DNA from: Notolepis coatsorum
Lineage: Eukaryota > Chordata > Actinopteri > Aulopiformes > Paralepididae
Assembly: GCA_963971535.1 (NCBI GenBank)
Contig: OZ020589.1
Location: 96,359,436 to 96,423,435 of the forward strand
Direction of reading: 5' to 3'
Length of the DNA stretch: 64,000 nt
Position numbers and translations under genes: made by a program. How positions within the stretch are numbered: the stretch's first letter is position 1; the number at the start of each line of letters is the position of its first letter. The notes under the pieces are model-generated. The model ran no database searches. It had not been told where the DNA came from and was given only the letters and a program-made list of their open reading frames with translations. Of the stretch, positions 1 through 10,137 are shown piece after piece.

Positions 1-85
1 TTTATGGGCAATTGTTTGTATTGAGCCGTATTGTATTGTACCCATATGCAATATGTTAAATAAAGTTTACATCCATTCATTCTGC
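1..85 (+). repeat. LINE 3' tail copy
   Basis: This is the 3' end of a LINE family repeated throughout the window: a stretch ending attgagccgtattgtattg, then a CAATATGTTAAATAAAG polyadenylation-like end and a (CATT)n tail. The only protein-coding copy of the same family here is at 47415-52878. Confidence 0.75.
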
Positions 86-1260
86 TAGCATTACCGATTG
101 GCACTGCCACTGGATAACATGAGCTAGTGTTAGCTATCAAACCCTGTTAGCTCAAAGCTCCTCTTTCAACTTAACAAGCATTAAACAAAATGGCCCAGTC
201 ATCTATTCACCTTTGTTTAATACACACAGCGTTGTCTCTAATGTTATCTAACTACTGATAGCTCTCGATATCATCAGTTTTGGTGCTGGCTAAGTAGCGT
301 GAGCTAACGTTAGCTTCTAGCCACAATGCTATACTGTTATAATGGCAAATTCCATTGACGTTAGCATGCAGCTAACAATGCTACCGATCCTTTTTGAGAC
401 TAAACTATCCGCTCTTGGTGGTCACTTGTGTTGATGTTAGTTTTGTTTCATCAACAAATGACAGGCAGAACACACAGTGAATGTATCCGTTTTGTTTATT
501 GCACGTTCTTTGCTGAAAAGAAAGTGCTACAGGCTATACTAGACTAGGCTAAGCTAACTAGCGTTAACCGTTAGCTTAGCGTTAGCCCTGGGAAACGCTC
601 AAAAGCGAACTCTACAACACCATCCATTCGTGATAAAATGGGGTGGGTTATATTGACAAGGCTTGACAACAGAGGTTCAAATATAACTTCATATTTATTG
701 CTTATTTATTCATTTTATATCAGTATTCAGTCTCCAGCACCATGTTAACACTTCCTGTGTTTACATTTTCGAACGTGACATCATCACCTACGGCAAGCGT
801 AAACGCTCAAAAGGCAAACCGTAAACAGAACCCGGAACGAAACAAGACTGCAGTGTGTACGCAAACTAGAGGGGGGAGAGGGGGGGGAGTTCGATTCAGA
901 TCTCGGAACGGGCCAGAACGGAACGAAATAGAAACGAATAGGGTGAGTGAGAAAGGGCCCTTAGACTCCCAAGATGCAACACTGAACATCACAGGAAGTC
1001 CTTCGTACCAACAGCCATCAGACTGTACAATGCCTCACTGTGCCTCACTGAGCACAGAGTAAATCCCTGTATACCTTCCTGGACATTTACATTTTACTAG
1101 GTATACCTTCCTGGACATTTAAATTTTTACATTTTACTGTACATTTTACTGTATATTACTGAATATTGTCCGACTGTATATTTCAGAATTTTAGAATGTA
1201 TACATATTTTAGAATGTATATATCTGACTTTGTATTTTAATCTGTATTCTTATCTTTTTG
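86..1260. other. Intron; hAT-internal-like sequence rich in GCTAACGTTAGC
   Basis: There is no gene here. Between about 120 and 600 the sequence is related to the internal part of the hAT elements at 27442, 41882 and 55668: gttagctatcaaaccc, an AAACAAAATGGCCCAGTCA-like block and a GATATCA block occur in the same order. I see no terminal repeats. The weak ORFs at 742-1062 have no recognisable domain. 1085-1260 is A/T-rich LINE 3'UTR-like sequence. Confidence 0.5.
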
Positions 1261-1342
1261 ACCAACTAAATGTTCATTGTGAGCGATCTGTGGTGCTGAA
1301 TTTCCCTAGGGATTAATAAAGTACTTCTATTCTATTCTGCCT
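1261..1342 (+). repeat. Rex1-like LINE 3' end
   Basis: The sequence TGAATTTCCCTAGGGATTAA followed by taaagtacttctattctatt is the characteristic 3' end of fish Rex1-type LINEs, with a short simple-sequence tail. Only the tail is present. Confidence 0.7.
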
Positions 1343-1827
1343 TCTCCTAGCGCTGCGCCACCGCCATTTACAAACATGCCATTTCCTCTACTAGAAGATT
1401 ACCATAACAAGACACAGACACAATTATAGTTTTATATTTTATTTGAAAATGAAGAAAAGCTTGGCAAATGATCCTGTGCCACTGTGAAATAATTAGGCCT
1501 GATTAAAGATGTAGTTCTAGGCCTACAGTAGGACAGATTTGTTTTAATTCAAATACCGGTAATAATAATTTGCCTTATAATTAGCCACCTTTTGTGGCTA
1601 AACGTTTAGGCTTCTGAATGTGCTCTGTATAAAGAATAACACACGACAGTCAGTCAATACATTTTTGTGGACTACGTTTATCAGTTTAAATTCATTTAAT
1701 TTTTCATTTTATTTCGTGCCCCACCTGCAATACCTCCACAGCCCACACTTTGGGAACCACTGACTTAACCTACAAACAGAATATTGTTCTGGCAGCACAA
1801 TATTTATGTAATTTAAAAAAGTTTATA
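1343..1827. other. Intron, no feature seen
   Basis: A/T-rich non-coding sequence. The phrase cccacactttgggaaccactg near 1742 resembles a repeat edge, but I cannot bound an element. Confidence 0.4.
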
Positions 1828-2190
1828 ACTATAAGGATGCGATCTGATTGGCCACTGCCGTTTCTGGTGCGATCTGATTGGCCACTGACGTTTCTGGTCA
1901 TGTGGCATGTGCGCCCAATCGCGTGACGCGCCCATTTCCGACTCTAACAGCCTGCAAACTACCTAACGCCTAGTTTATCACTGGTTAAGCTTAGGCGACT
2001 CTTTCGAAGTTGGTTAAGGTTAGAGTTTGGAATCAGGGCTGGCGTTCTATCGCCCTGCTCTAAGACAAACTCTAACCTTAACCAACTTCGAAAGAGTGCC
2101 TAAGCTTAACCGGCCAAAGAACTTGCCGTCACACGATTGGCGTGACCAGAAACGTCAGTGGCCAATCAGAGCGCAGAAGGCGAACGCGGA
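1828..2190. repeat. Foldback repeat (inverted arms)
   Basis: An inverted repeat: 1983-2028 pairs with 2067-2111 (one-base indel), and an outer block 1869-1900 (gattggccactgacgtttct) pairs with 2143-2172. The arms contain telomere-like gttaaggttag. The same arm sequences recur in the foldback element at 10410-11625, so this is a dispersed non-autonomous family. Confidence 0.75.
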
Positions 2191-2217
2191 ACTGGAAATG
2201 TATTGGGGAAAGAATTC

Positions 2218-2398
2218 AGGCAGCGGGGACACCATGACTCAATGAGACCTTCTGATAGCAGGGACCCCATGACTCAATGAGACCGTCTGATAGCAGGGAC
2301 ACCATGACTCAATTAGACCTTCTGATAGCAGGGTTGATTGAGTAGGACACCATGACTTAACGAGACCTTCTGATAGCAGGGTTGATTGAGTAGGACTC
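2218..2398 (+). repeat. Short tandem array (~40-50-bp unit)
   Basis: Four imperfect copies of a unit containing ccatgactcaatgagacctt and ctgatagcaggg. The last two units include an inserted gttgattgagtaggac. Confidence 0.85.
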
Positions 2399-2477
2399 AA
2401 TCATGTGGTCATAAGAAAGTTTGAAAATGTGAAGAATAACTATTGCAGCTTTAACTGAATTGATGCTGAAGCAAACA

Positions 2478-2592
2478 CAGAGGAGAGAGAGAGAGAGCGA
2501 GAGGAGAAAGAGAGAGTATCAGAGAAAGAGAGAGAGTGAAAGAGAAAGAGAGAGAGGAGAAAGAGAGAGACAGAGAAAGAGAGAAAGTGTGT
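2478..2592. repeat. GA-rich simple repeat
   Basis: (GA)n with GAGAAA interruptions, immediately downstream of the spacer-exon donor on the minus strand. It underlies the Ser/Leu-rich ORFs on the opposite strand, which are not genes. Confidence 0.9.
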
Positions 2593-2612
2593 ATGCTTGA
2601 CGTGAGACTTAC

Positions 2613-2766
2613 CATGGTCGCTGAAGCGCCTCTGCTTCTGATTGGCCGATATGCTGCGCGTGACCTTAGAGTGGGAAGGCGACTGGGTGGAGCTGTTGTT
2701 GAGGTCGCTGCTAGGTCGTGACCTTTGACACAGGTTGCTACTGGACAGGGATTCGCTCCCTTCAAA
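2613..2766 (-). CDS. mark1: mark1 exon: start of Ser-rich spacer
   Basis: A 154-bp exon beginning FEGSESLSSSNLCQRSRPSS and ending SISANQKQRRFSDH plus one base (G, expected to complete Ala). It matches the beginning of the MARK1 spacer, including the RSxSxxQKQRRFSDH phosphosite-rich block. Acceptor ctgcaacag, donor gtaagt. Downstream (2612 to 1) I could not find the next exon, so either the following intron runs off the left edge or a diverged small exon was missed. Confidence 0.94.
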
Positions 2767-2894
2767 CTGTTGCAGAGAAAAGACAGGACGACAGATGGAA
2801 AGTGAGGGGTGTTTTGGTGGACTGGGCTCCTCACAGCAGAGCTCCCATCCCATGTCAAATGGAAAACTTCCCCATGAATTTGTGTAATTACTGT

Positions 2895-3040
2895 ATGGCG
2901 CCCCCCCCACCCCCCCCCCCCCACCCACCCACCCTCTGGAACTCTCTCCCGGCTGAGATCCTCTCTGCAGGGATTAAAGCAAAAAAAATCTCCTGACTGA
3001 ACTTTTTTTCTGGCCAAGTCATATTCTTATTTTAACCTCT
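2895..3040 (+). repeat. Poly-C tract and L2-type LINE fragment
   Basis: A C-rich tract (2899-2935) leads into codons reading TLWNSLPAEILSAGIK, the conserved C-terminal block of L2/CR1-type LINE ORF2 (compare FSVAAPTLWNSLPAE at 45536-46045). Only a fragment remains. Confidence 0.65.
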
Positions 3041-3204
3041 ACTGTATTTTTTTTTTAATAGCGTTAGCGTTTTAAGGGAGCCTACTTGTAGAGCGAGCCT
3101 ACTGTCCTGACTGTGACTATAGAGACCCTACTGTTGTGTGCTGGAGAGCGTGAATGCAAGTCTTGTGGCTAGCTTCTGATTGATGGCGAGCTAGCACCCC
3201 TCCC

Positions 3205-3735
3205 CACTTTGAACCATGAACTAAATGGCTTGTTATCATACAAACAAGGGACTAAACACGTTTCGCAATTATGCCACAACAACAATGGACAGTCTCCTCC
3301 CCACCGTTTGTATATATTTATTTACCACCCACTCACTCACCCCCTCCTAATGTACAGTCTCCTCCTCATCATATGTATATATTTACTGTTAGGATCTCTG
3401 GGTAACAGTACTGTATATTTGCATATCGTATATGTGACAAATGTAACAGTACTATTACTATATACCTGTAAGGCATGTATGTCCCTATGTCATAAATGTC
3501 ATGATGTCATGTGTATGTTGTGTATGTCATAAATGTCACTATGAATTGAAAATGGGGGACCCTGATGATGTAAACAAGACAAACGCCTTTCTCTGGTCTA
3601 CATCCCCTTAACAATTGTGTGTATTGCTACTGGATTTACAAGATCCAGAGTGAATGAATGAATGAAAACTTTATTTAATACACGAGACCCTCTTCTTGGG
3701 ACCAAGTAAGGTTTTGTCGATAATCCAATGTATAG
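3205..3735 (+). repeat. LINE C-terminus/3'UTR fragment
   Basis: From about 3210 the text matches the last part of the LINE at 47415-52878 (acaaacaagggactaaacac, ttcgcaattatgccacaaca), then jumps to its 3'UTR and the shared tail (aaaatgggggaccctgatg ... cttaacaattgtgtgtattg) near 3548-3625. It is an internally deleted copy. 3650-3680 is a (TGAA)n remnant. Confidence 0.75.
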
Positions 3736-4062
3736 TTACAACCCCCCCCCCCCATCCCACCCAACCACCTCCAATGTACAGTTTCTTCGTCAAATGTATA
3801 TACTCTTTTTAGACTATTTTTGTATCACAAACAAACAATAGGCTACTGTATTTGTAAATCTGGTATGTCATAAATGTATAGATGTAGCAGTATTGTCTAT
3901 CTGTATGTCATGTGTGTCATATATGTTATGATGAACTGAAAATGGGGGACCCTGATGTAAACAAGACGAAAGTCTTTCTCTGGTCTGCATCCCCTTAACA
4001 ATTGTGTGTATTGAGCTGTACTGTACCCATTCTGCAATCTGTTAATAACAATCAATCAATAT
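3736..4062 (+). repeat. LINE 3'UTR copy with (CAAT)n tail
   Basis: C-rich start, tccaatgtacagtttcttc, and the complete tail through attctgcaatctgttaataa and caatcaatcaat. It ends tail-to-tail against the next copy. Confidence 0.85.
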
Positions 4063-4280
4063 TTAACAGATTGCAGAATGGGTACAATACAGTACAGCTC
4101 AATACACACAATTGTTAAGGGGATGCAGACCAGAGAAAGACGTTCGTCTTGTTTACATCAGGGTCCCCCGTTTTCAATTCATAGTGACATACATGACATA
4201 CAGGTATATAGTAATGTTACATTTGTGACATATATGATATGCAAATATACAGTACTGTTACCCAGAGATCTCCCGGACAA
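4063..4280 (-). repeat. Inverted LINE 3' tail copy
   Basis: The reverse-oriented tail (aacagattgcagaatgggta ... tcttgtttacatcagggtcc) continues into the 3'UTR at about 4275. With the preceding copy it forms a tail-to-tail inverted repeat centred near 4060. Confidence 0.85.
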
Positions 4281-4890
4281 ATGGGAGAAAGACGTTTATT
4301 GAGCTTAAAAACAATTGATACCGCAAATAACGTTCTGATTAACAAAGTCATTCGTTTTGTGGCATTAACGTTATCTAGATTTATCAACATTCATACATTT
4401 ATCAGAAAGCGAGCGGCGCAAGCACACACGAAACACCACCAACAACAACAACAACGACAACAACACACTGCTTGTCGCGTAAATAACGTTCTGATTAACA
4501 AAAGGCATTCGTTTTGTGGCATTCACGTTACCTAGATTTATCAATAGCAATAGTAATATATATGTTTCTTTAGACTAGAATAAGTCAAATGAACTTACGG
4601 TCTCGTAAAAAGTTGCCGCATGGTGTTGATGAGTCAAGTTTACTCGCGAGTAGAGCTAGACGCTAGAGAGTCTCAAAATGGGCGCTTCCCATTGGTGCTG
4701 AGCACAGCGGAGGCGGGTGAAAGGGCTGTAAACTCAGAACAATCTCGCCTTCTGGTTGGTTGCATTTGCCTGAGAATTTGCCGATTGCTCGCAAATGACT
4801 GTTTGGTGCGGCCGCGGTAGGGGGAAAAAGGATATTTGACGCCTCTGATTGGCTCAGGTTAAAATCCGTCACGACTCCAAATCAAATGAC
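4281..4890. other. Intron with an internal direct repeat
   Basis: A block with aaataacgttctgattaaca and cattcgttttgtggcatt occurs at 4324-4385 and again at 4481-4540. A related block is inside the hAT element at 49159. This is probably a degenerate DNA transposon, but I cannot set ends. No gene. Confidence 0.5.
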
Positions 4891-4899
4891 GGAATCTCC

Positions 4900-5135
4900 A
4901 AATCAAATGGACGGATATCCGTCCCAAGACGGAACGCTTTAATGCCTGTCCTCTCTGCCACATCCCTGGACTCCTGCAAGATGGCCCTGAAAACCCACCT
5001 GCTCACGAAGGACTACGGCCTCTAGTCGTCTCCCTGTCCTTTATTGTTACTATTATCTATTTTGTGTCCTTTTTTTGGTTGCCTTGTAAAGCGTCCTTGG
5101 GTTTCTTGAAAGGTGCTATATAAATCCAAGTCATT
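4900..5135 (+). repeat. L2-type LINE 3' end
   Basis: Ends with TTGTAAAGCGTCCTTGGGTT, cttgaaaggtgctatataaa and an ATTATTATTA tail, the hallmark of the L2 group. The same ending is at 45990-46045. Upstream codons resemble the ORF2 C-terminus (...KTHLLTKDYGL). Confidence 0.8.
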
Positions 5136-5204
5136 ATTATTAAAACATGCTAAATTCAAGAGAGGTATGTGCGTGCGTGCGTGTGTGCGTGCATGCGTGT
5201 GTAC

Positions 5205-5317
5205 CTCTGCAGGTTTCCGGCCCAGTAAGAGGTAGGTAGCCATGACCTCGTTGTATTTCTGTCCCACTAGTGCATCGTTGATCTCCTCTTTGGGGAAGCC
5301 CATGGTCACCATCAGCT
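5205..5317 (-). CDS. mark1: mark1 exon: UBA domain
   Basis: A 113-bp exon. AG completes Glu, then [20 protein letters not shown], then [17 protein letters not shown]. This is the UBA domain, which in MARKs packs against the kinase N-lobe and modulates activity. The MGF loop and the LLLG end are intact. Acceptor tccatcag, donor gtacac. The donor is followed by a tract of alternating GT/GC. Phases fit both neighbours. Confidence 0.95.
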
Positions 5318-5420
5318 CTGATGGAGAACAAAAACACATTCATTACAAACATGAACCATGCCAACAACTTACCGAAACATATATTGTTTAAGTATTTTAA
5401 AGCAATGTGCCATGGTGTAC

Positions 5421-5537
5421 CCATTGAGCTACACAGGGAATGGAACCCCTAACGCTGGCATTGTTAGTGCCATGCTCTACCCATTGAGCTACACAGGGAA
5501 TGGAACCCCTAACCCTGGCAGTGTTAGTGCCATGCTC
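5421..5537 (-). tRNA. Two tandem tRNA-Val-like pseudogenes or SINE heads
   Basis: Two 60-bp units (5421-5480 and 5481-5537) read on the minus strand as a tRNA: A box TAGCTCAATGGGTAGAGC, a 5-bp anticodon stem TGGCA/TGCCA, a 7-base loop CTAACAC (anticodon AAC, Val; CTAACAA in the other unit) and B box GGGGTTCCATTCCC. The acceptor stem is not well formed and the units run head to tail with no spacer. They are therefore more likely tRNA-derived repeat units than functional genes. Confidence 0.5.
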
Positions 5538-6060
5538 TTCGGAAACGGATCACTTCATAGTTTGGGCTTAGGGTTAGAATCAGGTTTAGGTTAATAAGGT
5601 TTAAGGTTAAATGCTACACAATACATAGGAAGTCATTGGAAGGTCCTCTCTCAAGTTCAAGTTTGCTTTTATTTGTCATATAAAGTGTACATGTATAAAT
5701 GTACATTACAGTGAAATGCTTGGTTCTGTATGAGCCCCTGAGAATGTGCTTCATACAGTAAAAATAAAGTAAGTAAAAAAAGTAATAAGTAGTAAGTAAA
5801 AAAGTAAAGTCAATATACATACCGGTATATACAAGTAAGTAAAAGAGGAATAAAGTCCCAACTCTAATATACAATATACAAACTAAAGTAAAACCTAAGT
5901 AAGTATGAAGTAAAAATGCAGACAATGAGGTACGAAAATGCAGACCGAGGTAAAAAAAAAAAAAAATGCAAACATAAAATAAATGCAAAATGATATAATA
6001 TATAATGATTTAATAATAGATAAAACATGGTTTAGTGTTAAAGTGTGTACAAGTTTGTGC
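5538..6060. repeat. A/T-rich intron with dispersed repeat
   Basis: 5655-5770 (tttatttgtcatataaagtg, cattacagtgaaatgcttgg) is a dispersed repeat that recurs at 6555-6650. The rest is A-rich with AAGTAAGTAAA runs. No gene; the membrane-like minus-strand ORF at 5614-5988 is a translation of A/T-rich repeat. Confidence 0.6.
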
Positions 6061-6065
6061 AATTA

Positions 6066-6110
6066 TGTGTGTGTGTGTGTGTGTGATTATATGTGTGTGT
6101 GTGTGTGTGT
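6066..6110 (+). repeat. (GT)n microsatellite
   Basis: Two (GT)n runs separated by attat, directly adjacent to the donor of the mark1 exon at 6116. Confidence 0.9.
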
Positions 6111-6115
6111 CTGAC

Positions 6116-6215
6116 CTATTCGCTTGGTGTCGTTGAAGTCCGACTCAGGCTCTGTGTAGGGCTTCAGCTCCTCCTCATCGTGGCCGACGTTCATCCAGCG
6201 GTCTTTCATGACTTG
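6116..6215 (-). CDS. mark1: mark1 exon: kinase end and linker to UBA
   Basis: A 100-bp exon: [20 protein letters not shown], then [13 protein letters not shown] and one base. It covers the last kinase helix and the acidic linker that precedes the ubiquitin-associated domain. [13 protein letters not shown] is the MARK1 form (MARK2 and MARK3 differ). Acceptor ctctcag, donor gtcaga. A (GT)n tract starts just inside the downstream intron. Confidence 0.95.
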
Positions 6216-7028
6216 CTGAGAGAAGACAGATGTACGGTGGACAGACATTACCTTCTGCCAACCCAGACACTGCTATTCAATCGCCATTTGTCACAGCGAG
6301 GCTAATGTGTGTCAAGGGCTTTCGAGGAGTCGAGGCACACGCACGAACGCTCAGAAGAACACAACTCACTTGTTCGTGGTCCTATTGATTTTGGTCACAA
6401 TCAGATCAGGGTGATGTCAGATGACAGAAATTGGGTCAAGATTGAGAATAACCTCAATTATCCTAGTAAGCACAACAGTTAAAAGCTAAAACAAATGCAC
6501 TAGGTAGAGTGTCACCTTCTTGTAAATGAATATAGGCCTGTGACAAGCTGTTGTAGTTTTATTTGTCACATATAAGGTACATGTACATTACAGTGAAATG
6601 CTTGGTTCTGTATGAGCCTCCTGTGATTGTGCTTCATAGATAAATAAAGATAAATAGAATAAAGGCCAAACACTATACAAATATACAATATGCATAATGT
6701 TGTCAAACTGCAACATCTAGGTAAAAGTGGTGGAGGTTGCAGTTTGACAATTTTTTTTAAAATGGTTAACCACTCAGAACTACCTCAAACCTCACCTTAT
6801 TCAAGAGTTTCACCTGTCGATGTACAACGGCACAAGAAAGGTTCCAAATAGTTTTCCATCAGAATATAGATCCATTCTACTCCAGTGTTTACAGACATTA
6901 CAGAACACAAACAAACCTTTTTCAAACACAAAATACAAACCTTTTATCACAAGCTGAGTCAGGCGACTAAAAAGCTTTCTTAACCCTGTAAAGCCTACAT
7001 AGACAAATGTTCGCCTGTACAGTGTTAA
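6216..7028. other. Intron; one dispersed repeat copy
   Basis: 6555-6650 is a second copy of the 5655-5770 repeat. I see nothing else that can be bounded, and no gene. Confidence 0.5.
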
Positions 7029-7042
7029 ATATTATCTTATTC

Positions 7043-7227
7043 AGGGCGCCCCAGTGGCAAACCACATAACGCGGGGCACGGCCGACCCGGGTTCGATTCC
7101 CGGACCCGTCGTTATTTGCCGAATGTCTTCCCCCCACTCTGTCTCCCGTTCCTCCTCTGTCTTTCTCTACTGGACTGCCCAGTAGCAAAAAGCGATAAAC
7201 GCTAAAAAATAAATCTTAAAAAAATGT
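7043..7227 (+). mobile_element. tRNA-derived SINE with 14-bp target duplication
   Basis: The 185-bp element is flanked by atattatcttattc at 7029-7042 and 7228-7241. The head has a pol III A box (CCCAGTGGCAAACC) and B box (GGGTTCGATTCCCGG); the tail is GATAAACGCTAAAAAATAAA followed by A-runs. The 12865 SINE shares the GATAAACGC tail. Confidence 0.9.
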
Positions 7228-7985
7228 ATATTATCTTATTCTTTAAGTCAGGTAAAGTGTTATACCTTTAATGATTCAGGGCCCTTTATTTCTAGGGCAG
7301 TCACCAGCATACATTACCTTTGTGTGACTGAGCATACAATATTTGATATAAAAAAAAAACACCCAGTGAAAAATCCTTGTGTTTTGTTGAATAACTCCAT
7401 AGTTTACCAGGGAGTTATTGTTTTCTCAACATGGAAAGTTCTATTTAAGGGTTTAGAACCTCTACTATGTGAAGGTCATACATGTAGGTACGCAATTGGT
7501 TATGTGGGTGGGTAGGTTTGTAGGCAGGTGGGTGGGTTGTTATATATTATTATGTATGCAGTATACAGTATATGCATGTATGTACTGTGTGTGTATGTAT
7601 GTTTGTATTAACACTAGGGATGTAACGGTACGCGGATACGTACTGTACCGCCTCAATGTGGTCCTCCGGTACAGTATGCGCTGTGCACCGAACGATTGCA
7701 ATGGTACGGAACCTTTTTTTGCAGAACTTAAATCCCCCCGGCCCTAATATAACGTGCACAACTAACCGGATGTTGTTTGTTCATCCCACGCAGCCACGCT
7801 GAACGAGAGCTGTAATTCAGCATAGCATATTAGCCTTAGTATGGCGAGTCAATACTAACTGACCAGCCAAAGCTAGAAGATGCTCCCACAACATTCAAGT
7901 CTCCCGTTTGGGATCATTTCGGATTCCCAGTTAACCACAGTAATGGACAAAGACAGGTGGATCGCACTAAAGCTACGTGCCGGCT

Positions 7986-8030
7986 AGCCCCTTTCGTGAC
8001 TGTGATGCACACTTAGTCACGAAAGGGGCT
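7986..8030. repeat. 45-bp hairpin insertion (AGCCCCTTTCGTGACT)
   Basis: Perfect 16-bp inverted arms AGCCCCTTTCGTGACT / AGTCACGAAAGGGGCT around a 13-base loop. The flanking sequence acgtgccggc is present on both sides (7975-7984 and 8031-8040), so it looks like an insertion with about a 10-13-bp target duplication. Confidence 0.8.
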
Positions 8031-8349
8031 ACGTGCCGGCATTGTTAAACTTTATTGCGAACTTTATCAAGCATTTGAAACGGCATCACCCGAATGTGAA
8101 AATCACTGGTACACGGAAGAAGCAAACCCAGCTCCCCGTGGCATTCAAGCAGCATCTCGCTATTAATTCAGACCGGGCCAAAGCAATAACAAACGCCATA
8201 GGTGTTTTTATAGCAGCAGATCTGCGACCATACTCAGTTGTCGAGAACACAGGGTTTAAGCACATGTTAAAAGTAATAGAGCCAGGCTACCTAGTTCCCT
8301 CTCGTCCGTATTTCAGCCAGCAAGTCATACCACCAGCTCTGTATAAACA

Positions 8350-8404
8350 AGCCCCTTTCGTGACCGATTCAAGCAGGGCTTGCATCACAGTCATGAAAGG
8401 GGCT
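8350..8404. repeat. 55-bp hairpin insertion, second copy
   Basis: Arms AGCCCCTTTCGTGAC and GTCATGAAAGGGGCT, longer loop. It is flanked by direct copies of ctctgtataaacaa starting at 8337 and 8403. The duplicated unit adds 66 bp, so the transposase reading frame stays open through it. Confidence 0.8.
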
Positions 8405-8606
8405 CTGTATAAACAAGCACACGCTACAGTTGTCCAAGGCATCTGCTATATAATAATCTTCAGATTTACTTTAAGTGTTATTAGTAGGTTACAGCAGTAA
8501 GCATTAGTTTGCTCAGTAAATTATGGCCAATTCGTTTTATATTGTTTAATACAGTTAAATAAATAAATAGATAAATGAAAAGCAAATTATTTTTTTCACC
8601 CTTTTC

Positions 8607-8706
8607 CCATTACTTTGAACCATGAACTAAAAGGCTTATTATCATACAAACAAGGGACTAAACACGTTTCGCAATTATGACACAACAATGTAGAACGCCC
8701 TACCCA
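8607..8706 (+). repeat. LINE C-terminal fragment
   Basis: Contains catacaaacaagggactaaa, cacgtttcgcaattatgaca and gaacgccctaccc, the conserved end of the LINE ORF also seen at 50288-50342 and 3240. Confidence 0.75.
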
Positions 8707-9120
8707 CAGGCGTAAACATTTTTAAATCCTCAGTGTTTCCCACAGGATTTAGTGAGACTGTGGTGGTGGGTGAACCTCAGCCCTCTAGGGAGGTCCGGGG
8801 GTAATTTTATTTAAATTTTATTTAAGTTAAATGCATCAATCTGGTGCACTTTGAGAGCAAAATTAAGAGGCTAGATCTATGATGAACTTTGTGCTCAAAA
8901 CACAAAATTTACTAGACACTAGAGCATACATTTGAGCCATCAAAGAAATTAAGCAAAAGTAGTTACCTGTGTTGAACTAGTTAATTTTTTAGAAAATAAA
9001 AAAAATAGACTGGATTACTATTACGACTACTACCACTGCCAATACTACTGATACATCCCTATTGGCAAACTTTATATTTAATTTTTTTTTTATAAATATA
9101 CATCAAAATATTATATAAAT
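8707..9120. other. Intron; possible hAT left end at 8731
   Basis: CAGTGTTTCCCACAGG at 8731 looks like a hAT terminal repeat, but no partner end was found. The rest is A/T-rich with no gene. Confidence 0.35.
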
Positions 9121-9124
9121 ATAA

Positions 9125-9335
9125 TCAAATTGACGGAAATCCGTCTCAAGACGGAACGCTTTAATGCCTGCTTTTGAATGTATTCTGGTATTTTATAATA
9201 TGTATATTTTTGTATGTTTGATTTTATAAAACAGGGGAAGTTCTCGATAAGCCTCTAGGCTTCTAACTTCTCCTTCACAATGGTTATAACTTATTATGTT
9301 AATAAATAAATACAAATACAATACAATATGTGAAA
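9125..9335 (+). repeat. Dispersed LINE-like 3' end
   Basis: Starts with a block (gacggaaatccgtc, aagacggaacgctttaatgc) that also precedes the L2 tail at 4905, and ends ...gttaataaataaatacaaat. It looks like the 3' end of a retroposon; family not named. Confidence 0.45.
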
Positions 9336-9494
9336 CTTGGTGCAAATACATATTTTCCTCAGTGAGTGACAGCCATCTATTCGGATATTATTCTGAGAAT
9401 TTTCTTTTGAAGACAATATGAAAATATATAGATTTTGGTGTTGACTTCATATTTGGAACAATATCACCCTGCAATTCCTCCCCCCCCCCCCCCC

Positions 9495-9527
<33 letters not shown>

Positions 9528-10030
9528 ATCAACAGGTGACTTTCATTCAAGCTGCGCAATAAATTATATAGTTGTCAGATCAATTGATACAAGAGTATAG
9601 CTTCAAACACATCAAATCCTTCACTATGATTGTCATCATCACTGTCCCAGCTATCTGACTCGGAGTCCTTTTAATTTATATTATCTGGATCGTCCTCAAC
9701 AAGTTCCAATGCTTGTTGAACATTATAGCTCTTTTCATGTCTTTTTGCCATTTTATTATAAAACCAAGCTCCTCTTGAGCAACGTGTGTCTGTCTGATGG
9801 CTCGATCTGCGGAGTGCACTCGAGTATAGAGAAACAAAACGTTCCATTGGTCATCCCAGCCCACGTGACCATTTCTACAATTTCCATTGGCTATAGGCTA
9901 AAAGCTCAGTGCCAGGTACAAAGATGCAAGGGATTAGATGTAGATTGCATTGGGAAAAGAGAAATAGACCGATCTAGATATTTCAAGATTCTAGGCCCGA
10001 TACTCGGCTTTAGAGGGTTAACATAACAAA
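9336..10030. other. Intron with C-run and (CA)n
   Basis: 9480-9526 is a C-run followed by (AC)n. No coding feature seen in the rest. Confidence 0.6.
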
Positions 10031-10035
10031 AATTT

Positions 10036-10046
10036 TTTTTTTTTTA

Positions 10047-10136
<90 letters not shown>
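10036..10136. repeat. (ATT)n microsatellite
   Basis: About 100 bp of near-perfect TTA repeats after a T-run. Confidence 0.95.

Positions 10137-10137
<1 letters not shown>

Larger units (their letters stand above)
7617..8500 (+). pseudogene. hAT transposase relic (ZBED1-like)
   Basis: The left end TAGGGATGTAACGGTACGCGG (7617) is a hAT-type terminus; no right end is visible. From 8033 a reading frame holds KHLKRHHPNV (end of a BED zinc finger), QTQLPVAFKQHL, then NSDRAKAITNAIGVFIAADL, RPYSVVENTGF and YLVPSRPYFSQ, as in Ac/ZBED1-type hAT transposases. The frame is broken upstream by a 45-bp hairpin insertion and extended in frame by a second one at 8350. The catalytic core and dimerisation domain are missing, so it is a dead fragment. 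Confidence 0.85.

Noticed and set aside
2440-3017. Minus-strand ORFs of 162 and 188 codons overlapping the spacer exon
   Set aside because: Only 2613-2766 is exon; the rest is intron, GA repeat and C-run read through.
8033-8500. A host ZBED1 gene
   Set aside because: Only a fragment with a hAT left end, hairpin insertions and no catalytic core; a transposon relic fits better.
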